From Pseudisothecium myosuroides (taxonomy: Eukaryota; Streptophyta; Bryopsida; Hypnales; Lembophyllaceae): a stretch of 64,000 nucleotides of DNA. The stretch's first letter is position 1. Each line of letters starts with the position of its first letter. This document shows, one piece after another, positions 49,658-61,549 of this stretch. Location of the stretch: assembly GCA_951799445.1 (NCBI GenBank), contig OX637294.1, positions 18,377,452 through 18,441,451 on the forward strand. Reading direction: 5' to 3'. The notes under the pieces are model-generated. The model was not told the origin of the DNA. It did not search any database and worked only from the letters and a program-made list of their open reading frames with translations. The position numbers were made by a program, and so were the translations under genes.

Positions 49658-51013
49658 TTATCGGTAACAAAGAATTCGCACAGTAGTAAACAGGATGATG
49701 GAGGCAAACAGAAGCATGGTAAAGATGACCGACAAAGCGTGAATGAAGTAATGGCTAGACAGCACAAAATTCAAAAAGCTCTTCCGCTTCTTCCTCTTTT
49801 CCTTCTCCTCCTGGTCGTTTATGTCGGGAGCGTGCTCTGCGAAGTCAAAATTATTCCCATACTTCTTCAAGAGATGGATTTGCGTCTTCAGCACCTGAAA
49901 TCACGGTTATCGACAGTGCATTCGTTCTTAGCAGCATCTTAGCAGCTATAAAAAAGCTAGAATACGTCGATATAACCGCAGCGAAAGATATATGGCAGCA
50001 TCCCACTACGCAAGAACGTGCAAGGCAAAGTGCACTACATACGGAACAGTTTACCATCATCATGGTCATGAAACGGAGTTTACCACTTAGCAGGTGGTAA
50101 GGGTTCCAATGAGATGGTAAACTCCGTTTCATTTCCTCCATAGTACGCAAACTCTTGAAACTCCTTTGTGATCCAGGGCTCTGGTTGTGGCTTATAACGC
50201 AAACCCCTAGCCTCTTCTCGACTGACTGGCTACCTCTAGATTGTAATTACCTCTGGCTGGCTCCTTATCGAGATTACAATTAGCGAACAAATTCCAATTA
50301 CCAAATACTCCAAAACACTACACAAGCCCACAACTCCCCATACCGACAAATCAGATCGAGAATCTCGATGTAGCCTTGAACGAGACCTACATAAGCAAAA
50401 TTCGGTCAGAAAATTAATTGATGTCAAGGTATCGATCTATGTATCGTACCTTTGCGTGCTGCGTCTCCTTTTCGGCGGCGCGTTTCCACTCGAAGAAGTT
50501 GTAAAACTTGTGGCAAACGCCGTACAGCGTGGCAATCGAGCACACCAGTGACAACGCTAACGGACCCCACTTGTTGCGGCAGGTCAGAGCGGAGGCTTGG
50601 GCGACAGCGGTGAGCATTAAGCCCTGAAAGGTGCTGAAGAACCCCACCAGGTTGTAGATCTCGTTCTTCACTTTCTCACTCAACACCTCCTTCCGGTCGA
50701 TCCGGCTCTTAGACTCGCTGTACTTGCTCTCCCAGTCGTGAAGAATGAGGCGCAGTCGAGGCACACTCGCTATCTGTTCCAAGCAGTCGGCCTCAATCTC
50801 GTTCGTCACCTTGCGTCGAATGTTCACCACCGCATGACCCTGACTGCTAGAAGATGAAGTGGCGCCCGGCGTACTGTTTGCTACTGGAGCACAAGCCTGA
50901 TGAGGACTCCCCAAACTATTTGAGCTCTCCATGCCTGCGCTTGATTCCAAGCTTTGTGCCCGCTTTGTAGAGTCAGCTTCATTGTTGCTGGTTTTACAGG
51001 GATTTGCGTTCAC
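49658..51013 (-). CDS. Two-exon membrane protein, uncharacterised
   Basis: Exon 1 is 51013-50450 and exon 2 is 49894-49658, phase 0, GT-AG, 266 residues. Residues 1-60 are Ser/Asn-rich and disordered. Residues 75-115 are charged and probably helical (LILHDWESKYSESKSRID). Two membrane segments follow (around FFSTFQGLMLTAVAQASAL and WGPLALSLVCSIATLYGVC), then a helix FYNFFEWKRAAEKETQ, a Lys/Glu-rich stretch (EEKEKRKKRKS), and a C-terminal anchor (SVIFTMLLFASIILFTTV). The layout of a cytosolic helix plus paired membrane helices recalls SLATT-type or bryophyte-specific membrane proteins, but I do not assign a family. The intron (50449-49895) holds a strong hairpin. Confidence 0.8.
50068..50132 (-). 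repeat. 18-bp perfect inverted repeat within an intron
   Basis: ATGAAACGGAGTTTACCA (50068-50085) pairs exactly with TGGTAAACTCCGTTTCAT (50115-50132) across 29 bases. A second short stem (TACCAC/GTGGTA) lies in the loop. It sits in the intron of the minus-strand membrane-protein gene. Confidence 0.85.
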
Positions 51014-52000
51014 TGGGTTCAGTCCGATTTCGAGTCGATCGATCTCCGGGTTCCTGGCATCGATCTGTGAGAAGTCTGTACAGACAGACAGGCAGAGTCA
51101 CAGAAATAGTTTTGGGGGAATTTCTACTAGAATCTTACTTGATTTTGGCACTGGTTATATTGACATGACACTGAGGATAATGGGAGAAAAAATTGGATGA
51201 AATCGTCAAATCTTTCTTTAACATATAGCCTACGGAGTATTAGATTTGGTAACGTTTGGATGAAATTTACTAGCAATAGATGATTTTGTGTATGAATGTA
51301 CACATATGAATGATTCTATAAAATATATCCTTTTTTCCTTTACTGGCAAGCATTCTAGGGTGTAAGTCACCGAAAAAGCAATTTTTTTTTTGTTGGTACA
51401 GACAGTGTTTTTTATTCATTTATTTGTCTGTGTTGTTGGACTCGGTCATTGACAAGATGGAGTCTTGCGATGGAATTCGGGTAGGGGTGGATGGATGGCA
51501 GCACATGGTTAGCAGTGATTCGATACTGGAAGTGAGGTGATGCCCACGACCGGTGTTGACAAATGGGATTAAATTTAGGCGAATTTTCCGGCAAATCTTC
51601 TACCATATAAACGTTGTGGCTACGAAATGTGGGACCTTTTAAGGGTTAAATTGAGCTTCTTTGAGTTTCCCATCAATGCCCACAAGCCAGAGCGACCGGC
51701 ACAAGAATAGATGCCAACAGCCCGGCCAACAGTTTTGGACATTTTTTTTTTTTTTTTTTTCTTGAGACACATGGACAATTTCCATTGCAGTTTTGGACAT
51801 TTTTGACAATATGATCATCGTTAGACTTGGTCATAGTTCTGTGCCACAGGCCATTTTGCAGACATTCAAGCGTCTACAGACAAATGTACAGACAAGTGTA
51901 CAGACAATTTCAGAAGCAAGTGTTCTACTGCACTTCATTAGTTGTTTGTGATTATTGGAACGTCTGTTTGTACATCACCATGAACGCAGAAGCAATCACT

Positions 52001-52233
52001 TGTTGACAGCTTCGTAGTGGATGAATGCCATCGTAATGGATGTTTCTTGATATGGATGAAGAGCATCCTATCGTCTCTCTCGTCTGGCGCTATGACTTCC
52101 TGCCTCCCCTGTTTGTGAAGACACTGTTCTTGTCTGTCTTAAACAATGTAGGACGATGTAAGATGCTGCCAGTTGTGTAATAAAGCATGAGTTTACGAAG
52201 TATGTTTACTTGCTTGGTTCCGTGTAAACAACA
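52001..52233 (+). repeat. Putative 5' LTR of a copia element
   Basis: Starts TGTTGACAGC and ends GTAAACAACA (TG...CA), 233 bp, immediately before a primer-binding-like site and a copia gag. An AATAAA-type signal lies near 52176. The right edge is fixed by the primer site; the left edge is my best guess. The 3' LTR is not in view, so the boundary cannot be confirmed by comparison. Confidence 0.5.
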
Positions 52234-52250
52234 GGTTATGGGCCTGGTGC
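52234..52250 (+). promoter_or_regulatory. Half-tRNA(iMet)-type primer-binding site
   Basis: GGTTATGGGCCTGGTGC follows directly after the LTR end. Drosophila copia starts its internal region with GGTTATGGGCCCAG, which pairs with an internal part of initiator tRNA-Met. The match is 11 consecutive bases from the element start. Confidence 0.5.
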
Positions 52251-52438
52251 AACGTTAGCTGCGCTGTGATTTGGAGTTAGTTGCTTTGAGTGTTTTGCAA
52301 GGAAAGTTGTCTTGTATTACTAGAGAGGCTGAGAGGTTAAAGTTAGTCTAGGAAGTAAGTCATCGAGAGAGTACGATATTCTGAGGGAGCTAGGGATAAG
52401 TCCGAGAGGAATACAAGTTCGTTTAAAGAGTGTTCAAA

Positions 52439-53536
52439 ATGGCAGAGGATACTGCGTCGTCGAAAGTTAAAGAAGTCGATACAGTCGAACGGTACGATGG
52501 TACCAATTTCGAGTTATGGAAGATGCATATGCAGTTCATTTTCATCTCTCGTGATTTGTTCTCGTTTGTAAACGGAACAAACAAGAAACTCAACACTATG
52601 AGTGAGTCAGAGCAATCACAGTGGGAAAAACGGGATAAACAAGCTATTGTCGCTATTCTTGGATCCATCGACTCTTATCATAAGCGAGAGGTTATAAACT
52701 ATCAAACATCATCTGAGATGTAGACACAACTGCAAGTGTACCATGATAAACACTCAAATGAGTGCACCATAGCCTTGCAAGAGAGATATTTTTCTTGTAA
52801 ACTAGGTGAAGCAGATTCCATCGTAGTGTACATTAGTACATTACAGAAGTTGTACAAATAGCTTAACGACCTTGGAGAAATGATTTCAGAAAAGTCATTG
52901 ATCGCTAAGATTAGGTGTGGTCTCTCCCCGTCGTATGATCCTCTTATGCTCGCTTGGGATAGTGCCCCTAGGACAGAGCAAATGCTAACGAATCTGCAGA
53001 AGCGGTTAGTTAAATTTCAAAACAAGAAGAAGGATAGAGAGGGTTTATCAGATGCTCAAGCAGATGCAGCGTTCTTCACAAGAAGCGGCTCATCTAAAAC
53101 TTCTCTCACAGTCGAGCAGAAGAAAGAGAGAGCAGATCGTTTAGCCAGGCTAAAAAAACATTCTAGATGCTACAAGTGCGGACAGAGAGGACACTTCGGC
53201 AGGGAGTGTTTGGAGAGCCAAAGTTCAGGAGAATCGGAACAGTCTCCAAAGCGATCTCACAATCATCGGCTCAAAGGCAAACAGAAAGGGAAGCGAAGCC
53301 AGGCTAATATAAGTGCCAGTACTATCTATGAGATTTTGTCTGACTCATCTTCATCGTCGAGCGAAGCTTTTTGTGTCGCATCAGGACAACAGGATTTCGT
53401 TGATGAATGGTTTGCCGATTCAGGAGCAACTGAGCACATGACGGATAATAGACAGTGGTTCCAGAGTTTTCAGTCGATAGATAGTTTAACCTGGAGTGTC
53501 TCAGTAGCGGTGTCGCGAAGTTTGTGGTCTATCTAG
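52439..53536 (+). pseudogene. Ty1/copia gag-protease fragment
   Basis: One reading frame throughout, broken by TAG at 52721 and TAG at 52859, no frameshift. Gag N-terminus with YDGTNFELWKMHMQF (UBN2/retrotran_gag type), then a zinc knuckle CYKCGQRGHFGREC (53168-53209), a Ser-rich linker and the start of the aspartic protease, WFADSGATEHMT (about 53409-53444). Downstream homology fades within 30 codons and the frame stops at 53536; integrase, reverse transcriptase and 3' LTR are absent. The N-terminal methionine at 52439 (MAEDTASS) is the likely start. Inactive. Confidence 0.88.
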
Positions 53537-53953
53537 AAAAGCACGGAGCTTCTAGTTGTGGTGAATGTTTGTATTTTTAAAGACTAGTCAAGAATCAAGT
53601 ACAAAGTACCAAGAATCAAATATCAAATATTAAGAATCAAATATCAAAATTTATAAATATATTAACTTCAAAAAAACAACACACCTCATAATAATCCCCC
53701 CCTTTTCCTCATCTTCCTATTTCCTTTAAATACTAATCATTTAAATAAAAATAAAAGCTAATGTAAAAGTTAATTTTAAAATAACTACCAATTGATCTTT
53801 TAATTACTAAACTCCTATTGTAGGATTAATATGTAAATATATTAATGTCTATTTTTAACTAATAGACGGCCCGCATCACGACATCCACCCCTTATAAACT
53901 TGCACATCCTCCGGTATGTGCTTGTTTAACAAGAAAAATGATGTGGGCCTTCA
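53537..53953. other. AT-rich spacer between two decayed retroelements
   Basis: Short repeats of AAGAATCAAATATCAA near 53600-53650. No gene. Confidence 0.4.
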
Positions 53954-56017
53954 TTAACCTTCAATCCTTTCATCTTCATCCCGGTCCTCATTGACTTCAG
54001 CTTTAGTACCTTCAATATCGTCTTCAAAATCATCAAACAATTGGTCTCCTTTACGATGATGTAACAACTTGATACATTTGCCTTCCAACTTGTTAGATAT
54101 GATGTATGGTTGCCGAAGAATGATAGGATATGTAAAAGAGTCTTGCACAAAGAAATTTTGTTTATCATTCACACTTTCAATCATCACTTTGACATTTGAA
54201 CAAGCTCCATATAAACTTCCTTGTAGATTGTTTGAAGAGAAATAATTTGAAGCTTGAGTCTCTCTCTCTTTTCCAATAAACTCTATATCAAAAACACTTC
54301 CATATGCATGTTCATTTTCATCTTCTTCACCTCCATCTTCCACCCCCTTTTTACCTTGTATATTTGAAGTCATAGTATCACTCATAGTTTGTTTCTTTTG
54401 CTTGTTAATGTCAATAATAACCTCATGAAACTCACGCTTTGCAAATTCGAGAACTTCATCTAATGTAAATTCTTCCTTCTCATTCTGATTACTTTCTTCC
54501 AATACCTTCTCCAAATCCGTCGCAACCTCAATATCAGATTGTAACTTATAAGCGAGAGCCTTGCCTTCTACCTTCATTGGTACATCGAGCCCCAACATTG
54601 TCTGTTGTGATTTCTCTGCTTCATTAGTTTCCTTCAAAGAACCTTCATCACCTTCATCTCTTTCATGCTTCTCTTCTGTTACTACTTCATGCTGATTGTT
54701 GGCAATATATGCATGAATAGATAGACTATCAACTGGATTATTTCAACCCGTGGCTTGACAAATAGAATCACCTGCTAGATGCAACTTCTCCTTAGTAAGC
54801 TCTTTGCTTTCAGCAAGTTTCACAGCGCTTGTCCACAATGCATTGGATTGTCTTGATAGGTCAATGCTCACTCCCGCACAATCACGAATAAGCCCAACTC
54901 CATAAGTTACTCCCTCATTGCTTGAAATTGAATGAACCTTAGATGTATCCTCTACCATTGCCTTCATACCTCCTTTTTCAAAGTTTAGCTCCAATGGTAA
55001 TCCTGTCTCTTTTAAGTGTATTTTTCCTTTTTAAAAAAATACAATACTATTACGCAATGCCTCCGTGAAATGAAGACATTCCCTTCTTGAATGTTCAAGA
55101 CTGTCACACCACATACAACAAAAAGGCATCCTTCCTCCTATCTGCATAAGGTTTGGTTTCAATGATGTTGGTTCACTTGAAATTTGACTTTTCTCCTCAA
55201 GCCTAGCAAACTTCAATTGTAAATCCCGGATATCCTTTAATAATTCATCCATGATTGAATCTTCAACCTTTGTATGAACATGAGACGGCTTAGAGCTAGA
55301 TGGATTGCTATATGAGTGCGTCACGGTTGGTACCTTAGCCTTAACATCGCTCACAACAAACTTATCTCTCCGCCTTTGTCTCTTAGTAAGCAATGATACA
55401 ATCCCCTCTACATCCTTCTAGTCAAACTTCAACCCACGCTCTTCATTATGATCTTCTAAAAGCGGTTCAAGCTTTTCTTGCAACCATGGATCCGCCACCT
55501 GTATAAACAACTCCGTCTTCTCCACATGCAAAGTTGTTTTCTCAGTCCCCGTCAATTGCACATATTGATGCTCAAACTCCTTCAATAATTCATTTGCCGA
55601 AAAGCCCTTATTAGGGCGCACCACCCACTCCAAGAATGATCTTTTTGTTACCTTCTCTGAATCCTCCATAAAAAATTCTTCCTTTAATGCTTGCACAAAT
55701 GCCTCCCAAGTCTCACCATCATTTTCTCCTAACTCCCTCACCTTTCCACGAATCTCAGGGACCACACAAAGCTCAAAACTCTCAATCATCTCATGCTCTG
55801 AAACTCGGTTCAACTCCATCTCTCTTGCATAAAACCGAATATACTTTGAAATGTCCCTCCCATCAAATTGATCCATCTTGTTCACAATAGAATGCAATGT
55901 TGTGGTTGTCATTGCTTCCCTTTGCTGCTCAACTTGTTGTTGCCTCATAAACAAGTTGAATGCCTTAAACATCTTCATCGTGCCATCATCCAATGTGCCA
56001 AGTGGACCACATCTCAA
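53954..56017 (-). pseudogene. Gypsy-like gag (and protease-like) relic
   Basis: A single minus-strand frame of 688 codons is interrupted only by TAG at 55420-55418, TAA at 55033-55031 and TGA at 54745-54743. N-terminal gag: FDGRDISKYIRFYAREMEL, RSFLEWV, LLKEFEHQY. Then LLTKRQRRRDKFVV and a zinc knuckle CMWCDSLEHSRREC (about 55084-55125), a long acidic linker, and a retropepsin-like tail FFVQDSFTYPIILRQPYI (54110-54165) of the kind following gag in plant gypsy elements. No reverse transcriptase or LTR is visible downstream; upstream (56020-56700) is AT-rich. Not functional. Confidence 0.82.
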
Positions 56018-56787
56018 AGTCCAGGATCAACGAATTGTTAGCAATTACTGTGTAGTTACTATTGTTTCATGGGTGGGTACGTTAATTTGCAAATTATCGC
56101 ATCGTTACGATGCACACAATAATTACAAAGAAATGGCACTACTTTGTAATTTATATTAACTATGTAACTTCTATACGTTAATCACAAGTGTGCAAACGAC
56201 ACAAATTAGGCACAAAAATGGATCATCTTTGTCGTGCATTTTATGTGTTTTGAATTACATGGAAAATTCATAGCAATAATGTCATTGCTATTTGTAGTGC
56301 AACAATGCTTATTAAATATGAAGATATAAATTGAAATTGATTTGGGTGTATATTAATCAGTTGTTTGCAATTTGAAAATTCAATTCATATATTCACTGTT
56401 GTAGCTTAAAAACAAATTGTAAGAATAACGGTCTTGATTGCCTAATCCATACGGTACAACATTTGAAAATCCTACAAATCAAAATATTTGTAATACTTTT
56501 AATTGCCATTCAATTGATACTATCAATTGATAAACAAAATCATAAAATCATGAAATTATAATTCAAAGATAGCTTCAAAAGAAAAATTTGAAAGTTCCAA
56601 TTGAAATTTAATAATACGCAAATATTCTCAAGCGCATCATGATGGTGAAGACGTAAAGCACATTGGTATTGCAAGATAGTTTGAAATGTACACCATGTTC
56701 TAGTGTAGTTGTATAACAACTACAAGCATCACAGTACAGATTATACATCAGGTTGTGATAAAAACTTAGGTAAGGATAATGTCACTA
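56018..56787. other. AT-rich, no recognisable feature
   Basis: Possibly the left flank of the gypsy relic and the 3' flank of the next minus-strand gene. No feature supported. Confidence 0.4.
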
Positions 56788-59700
56788 TCAAAGTTTACAA
56801 CCATAAAGTAATTGGACCGCCAAGTGAAACGCTTTTGATTTTAGAATCATGGCTTCAAGTAGCTCCTCATGCTCCCTAATTTCATCTGGCTCCAATAGAT
56901 GCTTACATAGGTTTTCCTACACAAAATTCAAGAGGATACAAGGCTATTTAGGTATCAACTACAATCATGTACAAGAAACAAATCATGACAATAATGAAGA
57001 ACTTGGAAGTTAGCAATTGATACTTGTAGTATTCAATTACTTGCTGAACATTGATCTTTTATTTTCAATCTTACTCTTCGAAGGACAGAATTATAAATAC
57101 AACTTCACTACTTATATTCTATTTAAATGTACAACATTTCACACACCTCTAGTTGACAATATGCATTATTCTTCCCTAATACCATACGCAAATGGATAGG
57201 CTTTCTTGAATTAAAAGCAAATATGTAACATACCTATCTGTACAAGGGAAAGGTTCCATTGAATAGTAGAGTTGCTAGATTGCTCTGAGAACCACACCAC
57301 CACATCCTCCAAGTGTGGTTCTAAAACAAACGAAGTCATAAATGTCATTAGCTAGTAAATAAGGTAGAGGCCTTGACTCCATCTACCTCCTTCACCATAA
57401 GTCAATATTGCTGCTCAATGCCATCAAATAGCAATTTCAAAACAATGGACAGTGGTGCATGTTGGTATTTGGGGTTGTACCTTACTTTTATCCTTCTTAT
57501 GTACACAGCCCAAATGTACTTACTCAAGCGCATGGTCTTCAAGAAAATAGTACAATGCATTAGAAATTCGTAATTATTTCAATAAACAATGAAGAAACAA
57601 TTATGACCTTGTTCATTTGCTTATGCTCATATTCAAAATTAATTCTCAACTAATACAAATAGGACATCTCCATACTTTGACACTTTTTCTACTGCGCTTA
57701 CCTTATAAACATTGTTGTCTACAATCACAATTAACATCAATATTGCTTGACCAAACATTCAATGAAACATAGTTCAACATAGAATTTGTAGAAAGTGTAC
57801 CTATTACAAAGTTCTTGTATAGTACTCACCTGCATTTTCCTCAGTAGCATTTTCTTCTATTCCATCTTTCTCCACAACAAGGATTTTCTGCATTTGCCCA
57901 CTCGAACGGATTATGGTCTGTTTCATCATCTTCATTTGGCGATAATGCCACATTTGATTTCCGGGATCCAATGACCTCCCCTCCATCGCCAATTCCAACT
58001 GCAATATATAACCAAATGCATTAAAAATTTTAGCACACATGATTTAGTCATAGAAAACGGTTTAGAAATATGCTATAAACACATGACAACCTAAGGTCAA
58101 TCTAGAAATACACCTTCAATGAAGCATTTGAAGCGGGTTTTTTTTCATATGCTATTAGCAGAGTATATGATAAAAAAACATGCGCACTTGATTCTATCAA
58201 TTACCAACAAGACACAAAAATTGACAAAACTGCGCAATAGAAACCATTTTGGAATATTAGTTAGGATGCTTCTAGGTGTACTTACCTTACAACCTAAATG
58301 CATTGAAGTATGTGGCCTCCAGCATGTCTTCAATTGTAGGCTAAATTGCAGAATTCAATTTCTAAGTTGAATTGGACCAATTAGTAACATTGTAATGAAT
58401 TCTAAAGGGAGTAACATTTCAATCATTGCTCACGACTAAATCAATGAAAATGCCAACAAGTATATAATGGGAAGAACAATTATATAAACTTACCACATGG
58501 AAAAAAAACCCTGCTTGCTCGATAGTGACCTCTACTGGTTCAAATGGATCAAAATGTGAACCTTTCATCACCAATGCAATTGCAGCATGGACCGCTACAC
58601 TTCCAAACAGATCATCATCATTCATTCGCCAGACATCATTGTCTTTCAGGTCCTTCAACTTCAACAACCAAACATCAACCTCTTCACTTCTTCCACGCCG
58701 ATTTTTTGGTTTACGAACTCCAAGTTGATCATAAAGCTCCGTTTGAAGCTTCCCGGTGATTTTCCCTCGATAATCTCTCAAGTAACAGAGAATGGGTTTT
58801 TGCAACCCACCCTTTCTGTCGGTTTGACTACCCCAATGTTTTTGAAACAATTTGATGTTTGCACCATCAGTAACACTCGCATTGAAAGCAACTAGTACTT
58901 CATCTCTGATGGTGTTGTACTCTGGGTACATGGAACTTGATTTCTGAAAGCCTAGAATGAGATTTCGAGCAACTGCTAGCATTTTATGCTGCAATTTAAA
59001 AACCACAGCCACAATTGCTATTAGTTTTTTTGAATAACACTCACTAGCAACGGAAACATGCATTGCAAAAATGAAGTTTCATATTTTTGAAAATATGTGG
59101 CTAGTGAACAACTGTAGTTTAGAAGTCCTCCATATGCAATGATGTGGACATTTGCTTATGAATTAGGTATTTTACACTACAATTCTATAATGCACATCCA
59201 TAGTAAAGATTTTTTAAAATAAAAGAATTGGGTGTGGGAAGAAATACGACTACTTCTCAGATTTCAAAACATTGATGGACATTCTATTCTTTCAATATCA
59301 AAGCCACAACATTTAATAACTTGTAGAGGATATCTTATTTTATATCTAAAAAGCAATTTATTTTTTATTCAGACTTGGAAAGCTGCATATTGATTTAACT
59401 GCCATATACGATTGAACACAAATTCTACAAGCATTCTCATACAATTCAATTTGATTATGTGCTCGCTAAAGAAATTAATATGAATATGGTAAGTATTTTT
59501 GAATTGCTAACAACGATTCTTCACTGGAATGGAAAGGAAATTTGGAAAAAACAAGTAGAATGCACAAACCTTTATGTAGGACCAATCCACATATTCAGGA
59601 ATAGTTCGTGTGAGCTCAAGTGCAAGTTGCACACTTTCGCTCAAAACAGTTACTTGCTTCCGTTGCTCATCTGAAATTCGCTTCAAGTTCAAGATCATCA

Positions 59701-60224
59701 AGCGCTCCTGGGCGTTCAAGTTATTTTGACTCGGAGCATCTTCTTGGTCAACATTAATATCTGAACAAACAAACTTTAAGTGAATAGGTTCATTCAATTT
59801 TATTTTTGAAGTTCAATTTTTAATTTTATAAAATGCAAAATATGGAACGTTAAAATGTTCTATAAAACATGATTCTAAACTAATGAACCACAGAAAAGTA
59901 ATGAGCGTGAAATATAGGGAATAGATACAAGCAAACATATTGTAGCAATACGATGTACTCTTTAGCTATGATTTCATTCTATGAACACAACAATCAGAGC
60001 CTTATCTAATTTTAATGTTCAAAATATATTTTTTAAGACATTTCATTGGAAGGCCGCTTACTTGGTGTAAGTAATTCTTGAACTTCATTTGGGTTCTCTG
60101 AGTTCCTGGTGTAGCTACTCTCAATTGCATCCACTGGAGACACTATGCGTCGTCGAACAGCACCGCGAACAACACCAGCACTCACTCTAGAATACGGAGT
60201 TTGAAATATGTTGGAGCCGGTCAT
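56788..60224 (-). CDS. Spliced gene of unknown function, ~407 residues
   Basis: Well-supported exons: 60224-60062, 59760-59570, 58988-58494. Phases agree and the start is ATG at 60224 (MTGSNIFQTPYSRV). Then 57998-57830, a probable exon 57320-57244 (or to 57234), and a terminal exon 56916-56788 with stop. Together they give about 407 residues. Exon 2 encodes a helical stretch (RISDEQRKQVTVLSESVQ). Exon 3 (165 codons) is the core: basic segment YDQLGVRKPKNRRGR, then WLLKLKDLKDNDVWRMNDDD and HAAIALVMKG. The last exon is amphipathic (EIREHEELLEAMILK). I recognise no domain. Exon 4 is open in two frames; only the listed one fits the phases. The donor of exon 5 is uncertain. It lies directly downstream of, and on the same strand as, the oxygenase gene. 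Confidence 0.6.
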
Positions 60225-61549
60225 TTTGAATGTTTATCTGCAAAATTGCAATTTTCCGTAGAAAATTATAACAGAATGCAACAACTCGTACATATAAATT
60301 TACAAATACTATGTATCTTAAACCAAAAAAACAAGACTATGCCGATTTAGCATAAGACAATCAATTTCTAACTAGCTTTACGAGTTGTTAGCACTTACTT
60401 ACAAACAAATCTGCATACCTTTGAAGTCTATTGAAACACTCGTATTATAAATTATGTTACAATCCCACTTGCAAAATTCCTCCTCCAAATTGTAACAACA
60501 TTGAACTGGGCAATGCAATTGTGTGCAAGATAATTAGTTCCTCACTATGTTAACTAGTTCTCAGCAGTCATTAACAAGAAAATATACGCCATACCTCTCA
60601 GTTCTACTGAAACACTCATATAGAAAGTTGTGGTACAATCCCACGATGTCTACAACAGAATACCTATGAACTATGCTCAGCAATTCTATAAGACAAGCAA
60701 TTTCGGCGGCCCTGACAATCCCATTATTAGTTTCCTGCCACCTTTAATTACATTCATCACCATTTTTTTAGCCGCAGCTTTATTCTATGTTCATCCATGA
60801 TGCAATACCTACATCCATCTAAATGAATGCAATTGTCAATGGCAATTAAAACCTCCTCTATATTTGAGTTTGGTGCAATTGGAATGATGTTTGTTATAAT
60901 AAAGATTTCTATATGTAAATTCTGCAATGCTTTCTTTGAATAAATAGCCCATTAACTTAAAGCAAAATTTCAAAGCCAACTACTTCATATGGGAGTAATT
61001 TTTTTAGTGTAAATTTTTTTTTTTTTTTTTAGAAATATCTTTATTACTATAACAACTGAAAGTACGTTTCACTTGACAAAAGGAAAATTTTTACAAGGTA
61101 AATATTAAGCACCCACGCTTAAAGAAACAGAGTTCAAAACTTCACAGAAGTAATTTTCTAGAATGGCATAAAAATCCTACAGCCTCATACATTTACAATG
61201 AACAAGAACATATGAAGATCAAAGGATATTCTAGAAAATCTCTATTTTATCTGTGACACTATAAGAATCATGGCCATGAACTAAGAATTAGAAAATGATC
61301 AAGCAACAAACTTTAATGGAACATCACTATGTAAAAATTCAATCAATTAAAATACAAGTAATTCTGTAGGCAACAAAACTTACACAACAAGCACAACAAT
61401 ATAATGTAGTGTATACAAATCAACCAAATTAATAGCATGACCATACAATCTAAGTCAATTGTACAAAAGTAATAGTAATAAAAAAAGTTTTAATACCAAA
61501 GAAAATGTCGAATTGCAAGAAACAAAGTTCACGGAACAAAAGTTGTAAA
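60225..61549. other. Intergenic between the two minus-strand genes
   Basis: About 1.3 kb that should hold the 5' region of the unknown gene and the 3' UTR of the oxygenase gene. It contains a duplicated CTATTGAAACACTC / CTACTGAAACACTC motif with AAGTTGTGGTACAATCCCA (about 60425-60475 and 60605-60650), and a poly(T) tract at 61016-61030. No further gene seen. Confidence 0.4.
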
